The position numbers were made by a program, and so were the translations under genes. This document shows, in pieces, positions 34,614-46,475 of a stretch of DNA of 64,000 nucleotides. Position 1 is the first letter of the stretch. The number at the start of each line of letters is the position of its first letter. The stretch is from assembly GCA_000827495.1 (NCBI GenBank), contig KN817561.1:124001-188000 (forward strand), read 5' to 3'. Source of the stretch: Hypholoma sublateritium FD-334 SS-4. Lineage: Eukaryota; Basidiomycota; Agaricomycetes; Agaricales; Strophariaceae. The notes under the pieces are model-generated. The model saw only the letters and a program-made list of their open reading frames with translations. It ran no database searches and was not told where the DNA came from.

Positions 34614-35059
34614 AGTGCGGGGTCTGCTCGCTGTGTGTGTCGGTGCTGAGGCAGCGCTGGTCACTGTTGATCATTGCGAACCACGACGAGCATAGCTTCC
34701 ATAATTTGCGCGTGCTTGTCGCTGCTTGGCAGACGCCTTTCATCCTAAGCACCCTGCCGGTAGCCACTTTTTCTTTGAATTTGCACCAACTTGAACAGCT
34801 CGTGAATCGCTGGTCAAAATAAGTACGCAGTATTCATGTCACCGATCTCCAATGAGTGCTCACTGGGTCAGAACTGCTGCACGCTGCCGATCTTTTCCCA
34901 TTCGCGTCGACTCTTTTTGGTCACATGAACCTCACCGCTCATTATCTTCCCCGGGCCTGCGATTGCGACATACAAAAGCTGCGGCGACCCGGTAATTGCT
35001 CTTAACCACCCTCCAAACCGCTTTACCTATCCTGGTCCTACAGCTTTGACAAGTGGGTC
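34614..35059. promoter_or_regulatory. Divergent promoter region between CWC22 and the metallo-beta-lactamase gene
   Basis: About 445 nt between two divergent start codons. I found no gene inside and no convincing TATA box. Confidence 0.45.
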
Positions 35060-36318
35060 ATGGAAAAGCCGGAGGAACTTGCAGATGTCACAAGGGTATG
35101 CGTTGACATAACGTGCCCTGATAAACCCCTGTCTAACCTATGTCGCTTGGATAGCTCAGTGAGCATGTCGTGCGGATACTGGGCCAGGTAAGAACCCCCC
35201 CGCCCCGCTTTTACCTTTTTTCTGACCGAACCCCAGAACCCAGGAAAATTCACCCTTCAAGGTAGCACCTGCTCGTTCTGAAATCACCCGAAATCTAAAA
35301 CACTACAGGCACCAATACCTACCTCATAGGATCACAGAATCCATATATCCTCATCGACACTGCTGAGGGACTCTCCTCGTACATCCCGGTTCTGGCGTCT
35401 GCTCTGCAGAGCCCGGTCAATGCGGCTCAGCCAGATGTCTCTGATATCATCCTCTCCCACTGGCATCACGATCATGTAGGCGGATTGCCTACGGTCATGG
35501 CCCTTCTCAAGCAGCTCTGGGACGCCCGGAACCCTGGGCGGCCCTACGCGCCTCCCCGAGTGCACAAACATCCCTTCAAAGAAGGCGCTGTCGGCGAACA
35601 CCACTCTCCGCACAACCAACTGCCCAAAGTCATCGAAAAGCTCGATCCAGACCACTTCACACCACCGTCCACCGACAGCACCTTCCACGAACTCTTCGAC
35701 GGCCAGACCTTCACGGACCCCGCCAACGGCGCGCCCCTGCTCCGCGTCCTGCACACCCCAGGGCACACCGCGGACTCGATCTCGCTGTACATCGCGCAGG
35801 ACCGCGCGCTGTACACCGCCGACACCGTGCTGGGGCACGGCACCGCCGTGTTTGAGGACCTCGCGACGTACCTCGCGAGCCTGCACAAGATGCTGCACTT
35901 CGGCGCGCCGGCGCACGCGTCCTCGGACGACATCGACCTCGCGTACGTCGCACTCTACCCCGCGCACGGCGCGGTCGTCACGAACGGCCGCGAGACGATA
36001 TCGACGTACATCAAGCACCGGCTCGAGCGCGAGGCGCAGATTCTCGGCGTGTTGCAGTCGTCGGTCCCGGGGCACCTCGCGGACGGCGGAGAGGGTGCCG
36101 CGGCGCAGGGTGGCGATGCTGTGCCGTGGACGACGTGGACGATAGTGCGCGTGTTGTACAAGGCATACCCAGAGAATCTGTGGCTCCCTGCCGCGAGGGG
36201 TGTGGATTTGCACCTGCGAAAGTTGGAAGGAGAGGGGGCCGTGAAGCGTCTTGGGGGCGAGGGTGTGCAGACTAAGTGGAAACCTTTCATTTCCCCTCGG
36301 TCGACACCCAGCCTTTGA
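35060..36318 (+). CDS. LACTB2-like metallo-beta-lactamase fold protein (367 aa, 4 exons)
   Basis: Predicted exons are 35060-35095, 35155-35187, 35237-35261 and 35309-36318, exactly 367 codons plus stop. The start reads MEKPEELADVTRLSEHVVR, then NPGKFTLQGTNTYLIG, typical of the LACTB2 family. The metal site is present: SHWHHDHVGG (HxHxDH), His in HTPGHTADSISLY, Asp in YTADTVLGHG and His in YPAHGAVV. A C-terminal winged-helix-like region ends WLPAARGVDLHLRKLEGEGAV. In animals LACTB2 is a mitochondrial single-strand RNA endonuclease. In some fungi related genes sit in polyketide clusters and release the product by hydrolysis, but no polyketide synthase is nearby here. A housekeeping RNA or thioester hydrolase role is more likely; the substrate is not known. 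Confidence 0.9.
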
Positions 36319-36690
36319 ATTAGTTCATGAAATATCCCACCTTACATATAAGTTCACAATTGTATCCAATCATTGCTAAGGGCATGAGTAAAGATTGAGG
36401 AGTAAGAGCCGCGACGAACGAATATGAAAGATTGTCTACAGGTTCTGCGAATGTTCGTAAATAGTTCAGGGATGACTCTGGATGACTTCGTTGTCGCCTA
36501 TTTCATGACCAAGTCCGCGCCGCCGCGGCAATCACCGGAGGCACGTGAGTGCGACGAATCTCACTTCGTTCTGCCAACTCTCTTCAGTGACCAGTCTTAA
36601 CCAAATCTTCGAACTAGCAACGAGTACTTCTCGCGTTTACAACTATTCTTCTATATTGACCTGCTCGTCTACCCCTCTCTAGTTCTCTCC

Positions 36691-38449
36691 TTGGAATTCG
36701 TCCAGTCATGCATCGTGCTTGCTCGGCAACGTGCCCAGAGCACTGCCATCTTCCCCACTGACACCCTCTTGGGCGACGACGCCTCTAGTGCTTCCTCCTA
36801 CGAGGTCTCCAAGGCCGAGGCCGTGTTTTATTATGCGGGCATCTCCCCGACTCCCCCGAAGCTGGTCTACCGCACGGGAGCCGATAAAACGCCCTGGGTC
36901 AAGCCCACGGGACAGGAGGCCTATCGCAAGCTCAAGCAGGCGCGTGGCGTGTTCGGCCACAAGCTCAACGACATCTGGAACGACGTGGGTCCTAAGGTTC
37001 GGGACCTGCTGATCGCCCTGAGTATTCCTTGGACTTCCATTGACGTCGTTCGATTCGTCACCGATGGAGACGGAGACAAGAAGATCAGGAGCCCTGTCGT
37101 TATTTGGGTTGGTGTTGTCCCCGATTCGCTCAACAGCGATGGCGCCTTCGAGTCCAGCAATAGCATCCTTAACCTCCTCGCGATCAACGACATCAACGAC
37201 GTCGAGGTTGAGTACCGCGAGTCCGTTTACACGCCGTCGGTCGGTGCAGCGCTTCTTCCCTCCGTTTCCAACCTCAACACTACCGTGGACGTTCGGGGCC
37301 CCCTTACTCCTGCTCTCGGACTCTTCATCGCTACCTCTGAAAGGCCCGACGCCCAGGGCACCATGGGCCTCTACTTCGCCGAGGGTGGCAGTAGCGACAA
37401 GGTGTTGGGTCTCACTTGTCACCACGTACTCTTCAAGACAGACGACAACACCAACCCCTACGTCTTCTCGGGCGCTGATGCGCCGCGCAAGAACGTCCAA
37501 CTTCTCAGCCTTAGTCGCTTCGAAAGGCTTCTCGAAGACATCAAGCTACGCATCGGCCGCCACGGCATCATGGTCCCGATTTACGAGGAGCAGATCACCA
37601 AGTTAAAGGTGAAGGTGGGGCCATGGATGAGGCCAACAACGAGGCGGCCGCCGACGAGGCTAGGGACGGGCTAGAGGAGACAGAGCGCATGTTGCAAAAG
37701 ACGCACAAGGCGATCGAGGATCTCGAGAGATTTTACGATCAGGTTAAGAGGGAGTGGGGCCCGCCCAGGCAGCGCGTCATCGGCCACATCAGCTCCTCCC
37801 CCGCCCTCGCCTTCAACGTTGGTCCCGAAGGCTTTACCGAAGACTGGGGCGCGTTCGAGCTCGACGGGTCCAGGTTCAAGGACGCCTTCAAAGGCAACTT
37901 TATCGATCTCGGTACGTTTCGATTCTCTCTTCCAGGTAATCTAGTCCTAACGGTCGCGCTCAGGCACGGAGATCCCGCCCGACCAGTTCACCGTAAATAT
38001 GTATCCTCGCGACGACGGGCCGCCGACCTTCAAGTACCCCAGCGATCGTCTCCTTGAGCTCCGCGACATGATCACCGAAGAGCGCATGCGCAACCCCGAC
38101 ATGCTCGACCACGACAAGGAGACGTGCTTGTTTGTCATCAAGAACGGCAACGCCACCGGCGTCACCATCGGACGCGCGACAGGCATCTTCTCGTTCGTTC
38201 GCGCCGACTTATCCGGTCAGGGGTCCAAGGAGTGGGCCATATACAACTACGATAATAAGTCCGGCGTGTTCTCTGCCCGCGGTGACTCCGGGTCAATCAT
38301 CGTCGATGGACTCGGTCGGATCGGTGGTCTTCTCACCGGCGGCGCTGGCAAGGCGGAACGTAACCTACTCCACCCCCATGTTTTGGCTCTGGCCCCGCGT
38401 CAAGCAGCACTTCCCCAACGCTCACTTCTACCCCACCACCATGGCCTAG
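36691..38449 (+). pseudogene. Serine-protease-like (GDSGS) protein, frame disrupted
   Basis: Belongs to a basidiomycete family with a trypsin-like fold. The candidate catalytic His lies in LTCHHVLF (about 37410) and the Ser in ARGDSGSIIVDG (about 38275-38310). Family features include PWTSIDVVRF, VEYRESV, DVRGPLTPALGL and a coiled-coil stretch before the second half. There are two frame breaks. At a GGGG run (37617-37620) the frame moves from LEDIKLRIGRHG...TKLK to MDEANNEAA. Near 38351-38360 it moves again so that the family-like end VTYSTPMFWLWPRVKQHFP is in a third frame. A normal 52-nt intron (37912-37963) lies between. No in-frame ATG is found at the 5' end; the region opens at a TTG, and an upstream exon from an ATG at 36505 is possible. 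It is either a decaying gene or two sequence errors. Confidence 0.6.
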
Positions 38450-39498
38450 CCGCCTAGGCGACAAGGACAACATCGTTGGCAATGGCGAGCCGTTACGATT
38501 GCTTCTGCGACGACTTCTCCCCTTTTATCCAGCAAGCGGAAGACCGTATAGTGCTATATGGCGTTGTATTGGTGCTATGCGCACTACGTGATACTATACT
38601 AATAATATAATTACTACAATACACTGTGTCTGTGATACGCTTTGCTACAGCAAAAATCTGGCATTGCTGATGTGTATCCATGCTTCTTTTTCTTTCCACG
38701 ACTTCTTCTCCCCTATATCTACGCTCCTTTTCTTTCCGCGAACTTTCTTCTCCTTTTCTTGACGCTCCGTTATTTATCGGTTGGTTGTTGGTTTGGAACG
38801 GGAGCTTTGTTTGACCAGTGTCGGTTCGTCTCTCTCCAACTCATCTTTTCGTACTTATAACTAATGGCCTTGATGTTCAGGTCATGGACTCGTGGATTTC
38901 GTCGTCTCGGTTCGTCTCGTCTCGTTTGTCTCCTTTCTTCGCGCAACTGACGCACTTGATGTCCACGTCTCACACGTCCTGACACGATTCGCGGGACTGT
39001 CGGACACGCTCACCACCCTCAAGTGGTGTCAAGTAAGCATTTGCAGGCATCGACGGTGGAATAAAGTAAATACAAAGCCCATATGAAGTGAGTCAACAGT
39101 GAGCACCAAATGATATACCAAACTTATTTTAAACTAATCATGGCTTAGAGAACTTGTGGGACTTTTGGGCCTTGTCATGAGCTTAGCCAGGCTTGTGCAT
39201 ATTAATGTCAGCTAATGGGGGTTTATTCTCAAATGTGACATTGCCTGATGTAGGTACAATAGAATAAGTAGTACATCTTCGCATATCATTGAATGAATTA
39301 CAACTCTTCCGAGCAGCAGTAAGTACTTTGTGGCCACCCAGTCAACGTCGATTGTATGACGTAATGATCGTGTGTGCTATCAATGCCGTCGCCACATGGT
39401 TCCGGGCCGCTTGTCGTTGAAATCCAACCATATCTCTCTTGACCTCCAACCTCTCGGGCCAACTCGCAATCCCACCTTCCTCGAGCATTTCTCCCGCT
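38450..39498. other. Intergenic stretch, nothing recognised
   Basis: About 1 kb with T/C-rich parts (38690-38960) and no protein-like frame or repeat that I can support. It should hold the promoter of the carboxypeptidase gene. Confidence 0.5.
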
Positions 39499-42061
39499 AT
39501 GAAGTCCTTGGTGCCGCTCCTTCTAGTGGCTTTCTCACTAACAGCGCATGCAGCGCCCTCGCCCTTTGAGACCTCTCCAGAAGCGCAGACGCCATTTTTG
39601 GGTCCCCCAGGAGACCTCTTCCGTGACAAGGCCACAGAATGGTTAGACGACGCCAAGAAGGCGATTCTGAAAGGGAAGAGCAACATGGAGAAGTGGTTCC
39701 ACGATGGACGAGAGTATATCAAGCAGGACGGGCTGCTTTGTACGTCTCCGGCGTCTACGATTTCAACTATATGCTGATGAATGCAACCATATAGATGAAT
39801 ACGTTACTCACCCCACTTTCACGAACTATAATCTGAGGGTGACTGAGCCCAAACTATGCGACACAACTGTGAAGCAGCATTCTGGGTACTTGGATATCGC
39901 TGAGGACAAACACCTCTTCTTCTGGTGCGTTGCGTAGCATCTGGTATAGTAACCACATCACTCATAAAACTTAGGTTTTTCGAGGCGCGCACTGCGCCTG
40001 AGGATGCCCCGCTCGTTCTGTGGCTGAATGGCGGCCCAGGGTGCAGCTCTTCCACCGGTCTGCTCTTCGAGCTCGGGCCATGCAACATCGCCAATGAAGG
40101 GAAGAATGTCACAAGCAATCCCTACAGCTGGACGAACCATGCCAACGTCATCTTCCTCGATCAGCCTGTCAATGTTGGTTTTTCCTACGCAGACGACGGC
40201 ACCACTGTGTCCAGTTCGCCTGTCGCCGGCGAGGACGTCTATGCATTCCTCGAGCTATTCCTGAATAGGTACCCGCAGTACTCGAAAACACCTTTCCACA
40301 TTGCTGCAGAGAGCTACGGCGGGACGTACGCACCGAACTTCGCCAGCATCATCTTCAAGGCCAACAAGAATCTGGAGGCTAAACCTGACCCTAAGCTCAA
40401 ACACATCAACCTTGCGTCTATCGTCCTTGCCAACGGTCTGACCGATCCGTATATTCAAATGGGCTCAGTGGCAGATTACGCCTGTAATGGACCTTTCCCT
40501 GTCTACGACGATCCTGAAGGCCCTCAGTGCCAGGCTCTCCGTTCGAAGATCCCGACCTGCCAGCGCCTGATTAAAGCATGCTACAACTTCAACTCTAGGT
40601 TTACCTGTGTGCCTGCTGTCGCATACTGCAATTCACAGCTGATGGGTCCTCTTATTCGTGAGTGACCTCTACTCAGCGCCATGACCCCGAGATGCAACCT
40701 TTTTCCGTAGAAACCGGCCTCAACCCATACGACGTCCGCCGCACTTGCGATCGTGCAGAGGACAAAGACGGTCCCCTTTGCTACAAGCAAATGCAATGGA
40801 TCGAGAGCTGGATGAACGAACCTGCGATCAAGACGGCCCTCGGTGTCGACCCCTCGAAGCACTTCGCCTCGTGCAACATGGAGGTCAACCAGGCGTTCAC
40901 CTTGAACGGCGACGGCATGCACAACAGCGCGCTGCTGCTTCCGGAGCTAGTGGATGCGGGCGTCCGACTTCTAGTCTACGCAGGAAACGCAGGTGAGTTC
41001 TTCCGAGCCCGGCGCAAGCCTTCTCTTTTATCTGTTCGTCTCCATGTGGAGCGGCGCTTAGTCGGGCGGGGCGCCGTACAAATCGCCATACCTGCTGCGC
41101 GTCTTGTTTCCACAAGTGCGCGCGATGTTGTTCTTCTGTTGTTCTTCACGTCGGCGGACGTCGTTGTCGCTGCTACACGTTGCATGCTCGGCTTGCCCGT
41201 TGCGGGCCGCGCGCCCGTCTCTGTGTTACCGGACTCCGGCGCATTATCAATGTTCCATGGCGCACCCTGCATGCGCGGCTTCCCCGCCTTTTCGTCGGGG
41301 GGCGCACAACACGTTCCTTGTTCTTGGAACACGTTTCTCGTTGCACGGAGTGTTGGCGTATGGTGGTGCGAACAACAGCGCCCAAATCATGCAACGCGCA
41401 GACAACATCTTCGCTCGCGCTGCGTTGTCTCCAGTGGCATCTACTGAACGGTGGCTTGAACATGCTAACTGACGACAACAATACCCTCCCTCCAGATATG
41501 ATGTGCAATTACATGGCGCGTCCTTTTCCGCGGTTGCTACTGTCCTGTCATTGATGCTCCGTGTAGGGTAATGAACGCTGGCTCGGCGAGCTGCAGAGCA
41601 AGTTCCTGCAGGAGTTCCAGCATGCGAAGGCGCAGCCGTGGAAGACAGCGGAAACCGGGCACACCGCGGGCGAATTCAGGAGCGCAGGCGGGGACGGCCA
41701 CACCGCCGGCAACGTCACCTTCGTGAACGTATACAAAGCAGGGTGAGCGCGCGGCCCGCGCGGCCATTTTGTCACCCCTTCGTACATTCACACATCGCGC
41801 TTTTCCGTAGGCATATGGTCCCATACGATCAGCCGGAAGCAGCATTGGTAAGTCGGGTTGTTTGGTTTTTTTGTTGTTGTTGGCGCCTTCTCCGATTGTG
41901 ATTTCACCTCGCCGCCTGTCGCGTCGGCGCGGGCGGCATCGTGGAACGTGCAACGCGTCGGTTGCTCGATTCGGGACGCGTGATTCTGACTCCGCCCCGA
42001 TTGCCCTCTTTGTCTGCAGGATCTCTTTACGCGCTGGATCAAGGACGCCCCACTCGCCTAG
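39499..42061 (+). CDS. Serine carboxypeptidase, peptidase family S10
   Basis: MKSLVPLLLVAFSLTAHAAPS is a signal peptide, followed by a propeptide-like segment and VTHPTFTNYNLRVTEP. The S10 motifs are complete: LVLWLNGGPGCSSSTGL (oxyanion region), FLDQPVNVGFSYAD, catalytic Ser in AAESYGGTYAP, catalytic Asp in NADMMCNYMGNERW and catalytic His in VYKAGHMVPYDQP. This is carboxypeptidase Y-like, removing C-terminal residues in the vacuole or outside the cell. There are several introns. One (40993-41495) is 503 nt, ten times the local norm. The next (41516-41566) must be GC-AG to keep NYM-GNERW. The start is the only ATG before the signal peptide. The stop is TAG at 42059-42061. Confidence 0.93.
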
Positions 42062-42224
42062 GGCGGAATGAGAGAAGAGCGACGCTATATGGTACCGATT
42101 TATATCTACAGAAGACTTGGGGATAAACACGACGCGCCAATTTACCCAGGTGGCTAAACTTCTTTCCCAGCTTGTACATTATGACTATCACCAATAGATT
42201 GTACACTATGGAATAATACCTCTG

Positions 42225-42491
42225 TTATACCTCAATTGCAGAGCCGGAGGCTAAGATCGCAGCGCCCGTGGCACTGACGGACATTAATCTTATCAGGACA
42301 TCCAGGAGATTCCATTCGTGGCGCTCGTGTTGTGCCAGTGTTGTTGTGGGTCCTTGTTTCCCCATACTGATCCAGTAATGTTTCATTATCATGGACTTAC
42401 TCGCCTTCGAGAATTCGCTGATCGGTTGCAGGATTTTAGCTCTTGCGGTGGCGGCCTTGTCCTCCGCCGATTTCTCTTGTGCTTCAAACAT
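42225..42491 (-). CDS. Possible small hypothetical protein (88 aa)
   Basis: An open frame beginning MFEAQEKSAEDKAATARAKI with a charged N-terminus and a more hydrophobic C-terminus (VSATGAAILASGSAIEV). It lies between two convergent genes. I recognise no family and no splice support, so it may be chance. Confidence 0.2.
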   Translation of the reverse strand: MFEAQEKSAEDKAATARAKILQPISEFSKASKSMIMKHYWISMGKQGPTTTLAQHERHEWNLLDVLIRLMSVSATGAAILASGSAIEV

Positions 42492-42938
42492 GAATAATCG
42501 AGCGTCTGGAGCAGGGATACGCCGAAATGGAATTCATTGCGCAAGGTAAGTGGTGCATAGCAGGATACAGAGGCATACTAAAACAGGATTAAATACGACA
42601 GAAAGGATGGCATAGGAAAATCAGTACGATACATAGGAATAACATAAGGCTTCAGCGACGGCGCAAATAATTTACCGAATAATATGACAACAGAAGATGC
42701 GTTTTGATACAACAGATCCAAGGGAAAGCGACAGGCGAGAAGTGATACAATAACAGACAATCCGGAACCAGAAATGCAAACGACCAAATAAATACACGGC
42801 AGCGAGAACGAGAACACCAGGATGGGAAATGAAAGCGGAACGGGTCAGAAGGCACGCGCGCGAAAATGGGCAAGGCGCCTCCGCGAAGAACATCCTGACG
42901 GGCGGAAAACAGAGCGACGGGTATCGTGGGGCGGGGGA

Positions 42939-44469
42939 TCAGTAATTGGGGTTGAAGAACTCGTCGGTGTCCATCGCGAACATGGTCTCCGCCGCGGACC
43001 CCACCTCGCCGTGCAGCAGGTGGTCGGCGTCCCGCGCGAGCAGGCCGTAGTCCGCCATCACGATCTGTGGCGCAAGCGTGCGTCCGCTGGAGCCGTACAT
43101 GTGATTGGGGCCTGCGCCGCCGCCGCTAGCGGGCTCCTGCGGAGCGTGCGCGCTAAGCAGATCCGGCCGCACGCTAGTGGGCCGCGCCTCGCCGCCCGCG
43201 TCGTGCTCGCTAGGGTACTGCAGCTGAGACATCCACAGATCGCCTTGCGTGGTGTAGTGCGGCGCGCCCAATCCGAACATCTGCGCCTCGGAAGGGGGCT
43301 CGGGGTTTCCGCCGGTGGTGTACTCGGAGAGCGCGTGCGTGCTGGCCATTTCCAGGGAGGGGAGCGGCGAGACGGAGACGGAGGTCGAGGAGAGGAATTG
43401 CGTGGCCTGGAGGGGCGCAGAGACCATGCGCGCGCCGTTCCAGTTCAGGAGGGAGCTGGTGGACAGAAGCACTGGTCCCGCAGGCCGCGGCGCTGCGTGC
43501 GGGGCGTACTCTGGAGAGATGTAGTCCGACGGCGCGAACCCCGCTTCTTCGTCGGCCAGCCGAGGCATAGGCGTGAACTGCGAGAAAGTGGGTCAATATG
43601 CAGCTAGAAGACGCGTTCCGCCGAACCATGCTTACCTCGCGCGAAGAAGACGCGAAATCCAGTTGCTCGGCCGAGGAAGACGCGACGCCAATCCAGCCGG
43701 CGCTAGCAGTAGATCGCAGGCGCCGGTGGCCAGGTTCCGCGCCGCCAAGCTGCGGGACGGAGGCATATCGGCGCGGCGTGCCCTTGCTCGAGGTCGAAAC
43801 CTGGCGCGTAATCGAAAACGACGCGTTCCTGGACGACGACTGTTGCTCCGACGCGATTGACGCGTGCGGGGTGGGCGAGTGTATGATCTTCTCTATGGTC
43901 GGCGCGTCGAGCTTGCTGGGCGAGCACCGCGTCTGGCGCCGACGCCCCGTCGCGCTTTTCTTGGGCCGGTAGCGGTAGTCGGGATATCGCCGCGCGTGCT
44001 CGTTCCGCTCGCCGTTGGCGCGCTCCTTCCAGTAGAGGCGCTCCTCGGGCGGCAGGTGGTGCCACGCCTCCGCGGCCTGCTTGGACAGCGTCTTCTCGGC
44101 CTCCGCGCCGGGGGCGCGTCGGACGCGTTTTCCCTCGCGCGAATGCTTGCGGACGTAGTCGCAGCGGAACAGGATGAACTCGTTGCGCGGACGCGCGACC
44201 CAGGCCGGATCCGTGTTCTTTCCGTTGGTATCGACGCGTTTCTCCCCGGGCGACTCGTCCGACGAGTGCTCAGAGGTGCTGGACGCGGGCGACGCGGCGT
44301 GGAAGATGCCTGTAGTCGTGCGGCGGAGGCGCCGGACGGGGTTGGGCTCGGATATGTGGAAGGTGGGGTTCTGCAGAGGGAGAAGCCCGCCCGATACGCC
44401 GGGGACATCTACAAAGTCCTCGTTGTCGGGCGGTGACCAGCCTATGATGCGGGAGACCACGGTGGACAT
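42939..44469 (-). CDS. HMG-box transcription factor (490 aa, 2 exons)
   Basis: Exons 44469-43636 and 43577-42939 give about 490 residues. The HMG box (about residues 90-165) reads ARPRNEFILFRCDYVRKH, then LSKQAAEAWHHLPPEERLYW and KERANGERNEHARRYPDYRY. This is the sequence-specific MATA/Sox-like subclass with the RPRN-F-LFR start, and basic KK/RRR follows. It carries about ten extra basic residues between helix 1 and helix 2 (GKRVRRAPGAEAEKT). The remainder is Ser-rich and probably disordered, ending in an acidic MDTDEFFNPNY that could be an activation motif. Such factors act in basidiomycete mating and development (Prf1- and Pcc1-like). Which target genes it controls cannot be read from sequence. 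The ATG at 44469 is chosen over one 12 codons upstream with less certainty. Confidence 0.87.
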
Positions 44470-45629
44470 CGTGTTATGCGAATGTGCAGAGCGGGAATTG
44501 AGCATGATTTTCTCGGGCTTTATTAGGGTACTGGAATGGATGCTTCGGGCAGGGATCTGAGATACGTGCGCGTGAAGATAACGCTCAACTGACCTCGATC
44601 GCTATCGGGGCCCGGGGCTCTCCTCTGCTAAAATGCCATGAATTGTTGGCTCTCGGCATCTGTCCCCATGAGCATAATTACATTCGTGCATCTGCCATGA
44701 ATGGGTTCCTTGCCGAGAACGCGCCCCCGCTCTCTTCTGGACGTCGCTACGTTCTATATGTCAACCTAGCCTGCTGGTCAGTGACTATTGCATTCTGCGT
44801 TATGTTCTCCGCTCGCGCCACATACGGGCGCACCAAATATTTACATTATTTCGATTTCCCTTCTTTGGGTCGTTCTCTCTGATCACTCCATTTATTACAC
44901 AAATAGCTGCTCGATCAGAGTCGAGCCCCTGAGGAAATGGAGAAACTCGAATACAATTGGTCCAACCCACGCGCACGATTTGTACTACGGTAGTATGAAA
45001 TTCACCGATAGTAGTTTAGTCAGAAAGATCAGATCAGCCAGTTTTATTTACCTCCGTCACGAAATTTTACTGAAGGTATCCGAGCCTACCCCAGAAGACA
45101 CAAGTAAGACCAGCAGCTGGATACCACCCCGAATGTTTGAGGCATTAAGCTTCCGTAAGGTTCGGTGTCGCCAGAGGCGCTTCGTGAACGGATCAGAGTG
45201 TACTGATCGGACTTCGACTGATTGACTTCAAGCCGTCTGATGCCGGAATGTATTCAATTCAATGCTCCTGAGGCTTGGATCCCCCACATCGTGACCCTGG
45301 AAAGTGGGGGTGCCCTGAATTCGGGGTCCTAAATCTAAGAAAGCATTGTCAGGTATTGATTTATATGTAGGAGTCAAATTGCCGCATGCCCTGAGGAGTT
45401 ACTCTATAGATTTGTAGTTTGTCATGTACCCCAGTTGCGTAGGCGCCACATGGAGGGTATAAATTGCACAACAAAAACAGAGAGCGGGTCATTTAAGATT
45501 GCAATGAAAGATTTGTGTGTAAGTAAATGTACACGAGACTCTGGCTCGCTAATCTATTCCAATGTCCAAGTCCCAGGTGACCTGACGTCTGCTCGAATTT
45601 TCGTGACATACCAACTGATTGAATTGGTA
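44470..45629. other. Intergenic stretch, nothing recognised
   Basis: Promoter space of the HMG gene plus about 900 nt with short open frames only. No family, repeat or RNA gene was recognised. Confidence 0.45.
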
Positions 45630-46475
45630 CTAGGCATCTCCCATAGAGCTGGCCTCCCTATACGTGCGGAGCCGCAGTCTATGTTTCTTCTTCTCTTTTG
45701 AGCTAAACACGGTGCTACTGGCGCGGCGAATCTTGGATGGCACATGCGACTGTGAACTAGACGGCTGTGGAATGTCGTCGTTCCGCTCTCCGGGTATTCT
45801 GAGTTCAGAATCAATAACTTCGATTTTGGGGGACGATTCCGAGGCGGTGGAATTTGCTGGAAGAGAGTCTGCAATTATTGGAGAATTCGGTAGAGTCTCG
45901 GTCCCTGCAGACAGAGGCGGCTCGCCTGCCTCGGGAGCTTCGATTGTGGCCGCGCTCTCGGCCGAACTTTGGACGATGGCGGGCTCGGGGAGAAACATGG
46001 GGGATACATCTGGGTCATTGTCAGCGACGGCGATGACAGCGACGGCGGGCTCGGCCTCCCAGTGGGACGCCATTGTGGTGATGTTAAGTACCGGGCTTTC
46101 CAAACATTGGAAAAACAGACATGGGATGGTTACACGCGAATACAAGATGTCGTTTTTCACCCGTTCGAACTCATGGGTTCCTTCCGCGCACCCACTCATG
46201 TCCGCAACAATATCCCTTCTGACCTGGTCATTAAAGTTGTCAGAAATGGCGCAGATAGTTAGGCCCGACAGACTTACCGGTTCGCTGAGGTACATGAATT
46301 CTAACCCAGTCAGTCCCTGTCCGGATATTACAAAGGCTCGATAGATCCCATACTCAATGCGACCGTCTACGACGAGCCTGAACTGTAGTACAGAAGTATA
46401 GCCATGCAAAGCGCTCGTGGACGCTACGTGGAGATAGCCATGGTCTCCGCGCGCTAAGCGGCCGCGTTCAGCCAA
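45630..46475 (-). CDS. Hypothetical low-complexity protein (start uncertain)
   Basis: A 281-codon open frame. The C-terminal 147 residues, from an ATG at 46073 (MASHWEAEPAVAVIAVAD), are Ser/Pro/Glu-rich and end in a basic stretch (SSKEKKKHRLRLRTYRE) that could be a nuclear localisation signal. The upstream part (GYLHVASTSALHGYTS, LQFRLVVDGRIEYGIYRAF) also looks protein-like, so the gene may extend across an intron to about 46680. I recognise no domain and cannot place the start. Confidence 0.4.
   Translation of the reverse strand: MAERGRLARGDHGYLHVASTSALHGYTSVLQFRLVVDGRIEYGIYRAFVISGQGLTGLEFMYLSEPVSLSGLTICAISDNFNDQVRRDIVADMSGCAEGTHEFERVKNDILYSRVTIPCLFFQCLESPVLNITTMASHWEAEPAVAVIAVADNDPDVSPMFLPEPAIVQSSAESAATIEAPEAGEPPLSAGTETLPNSPIIADSLPANSTASESSPKIEVIDSELRIPGERNDDIPQPSSSQSHVPSKIRRASSTVFSSKEKKKHRLRLRTYREASSMGDA

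Noticed and set aside
35060..36318. Polyketide cluster thioesterase
   Set aside because: LACTB2-like proteins do occur in such clusters, but no polyketide synthase or tailoring gene is near.
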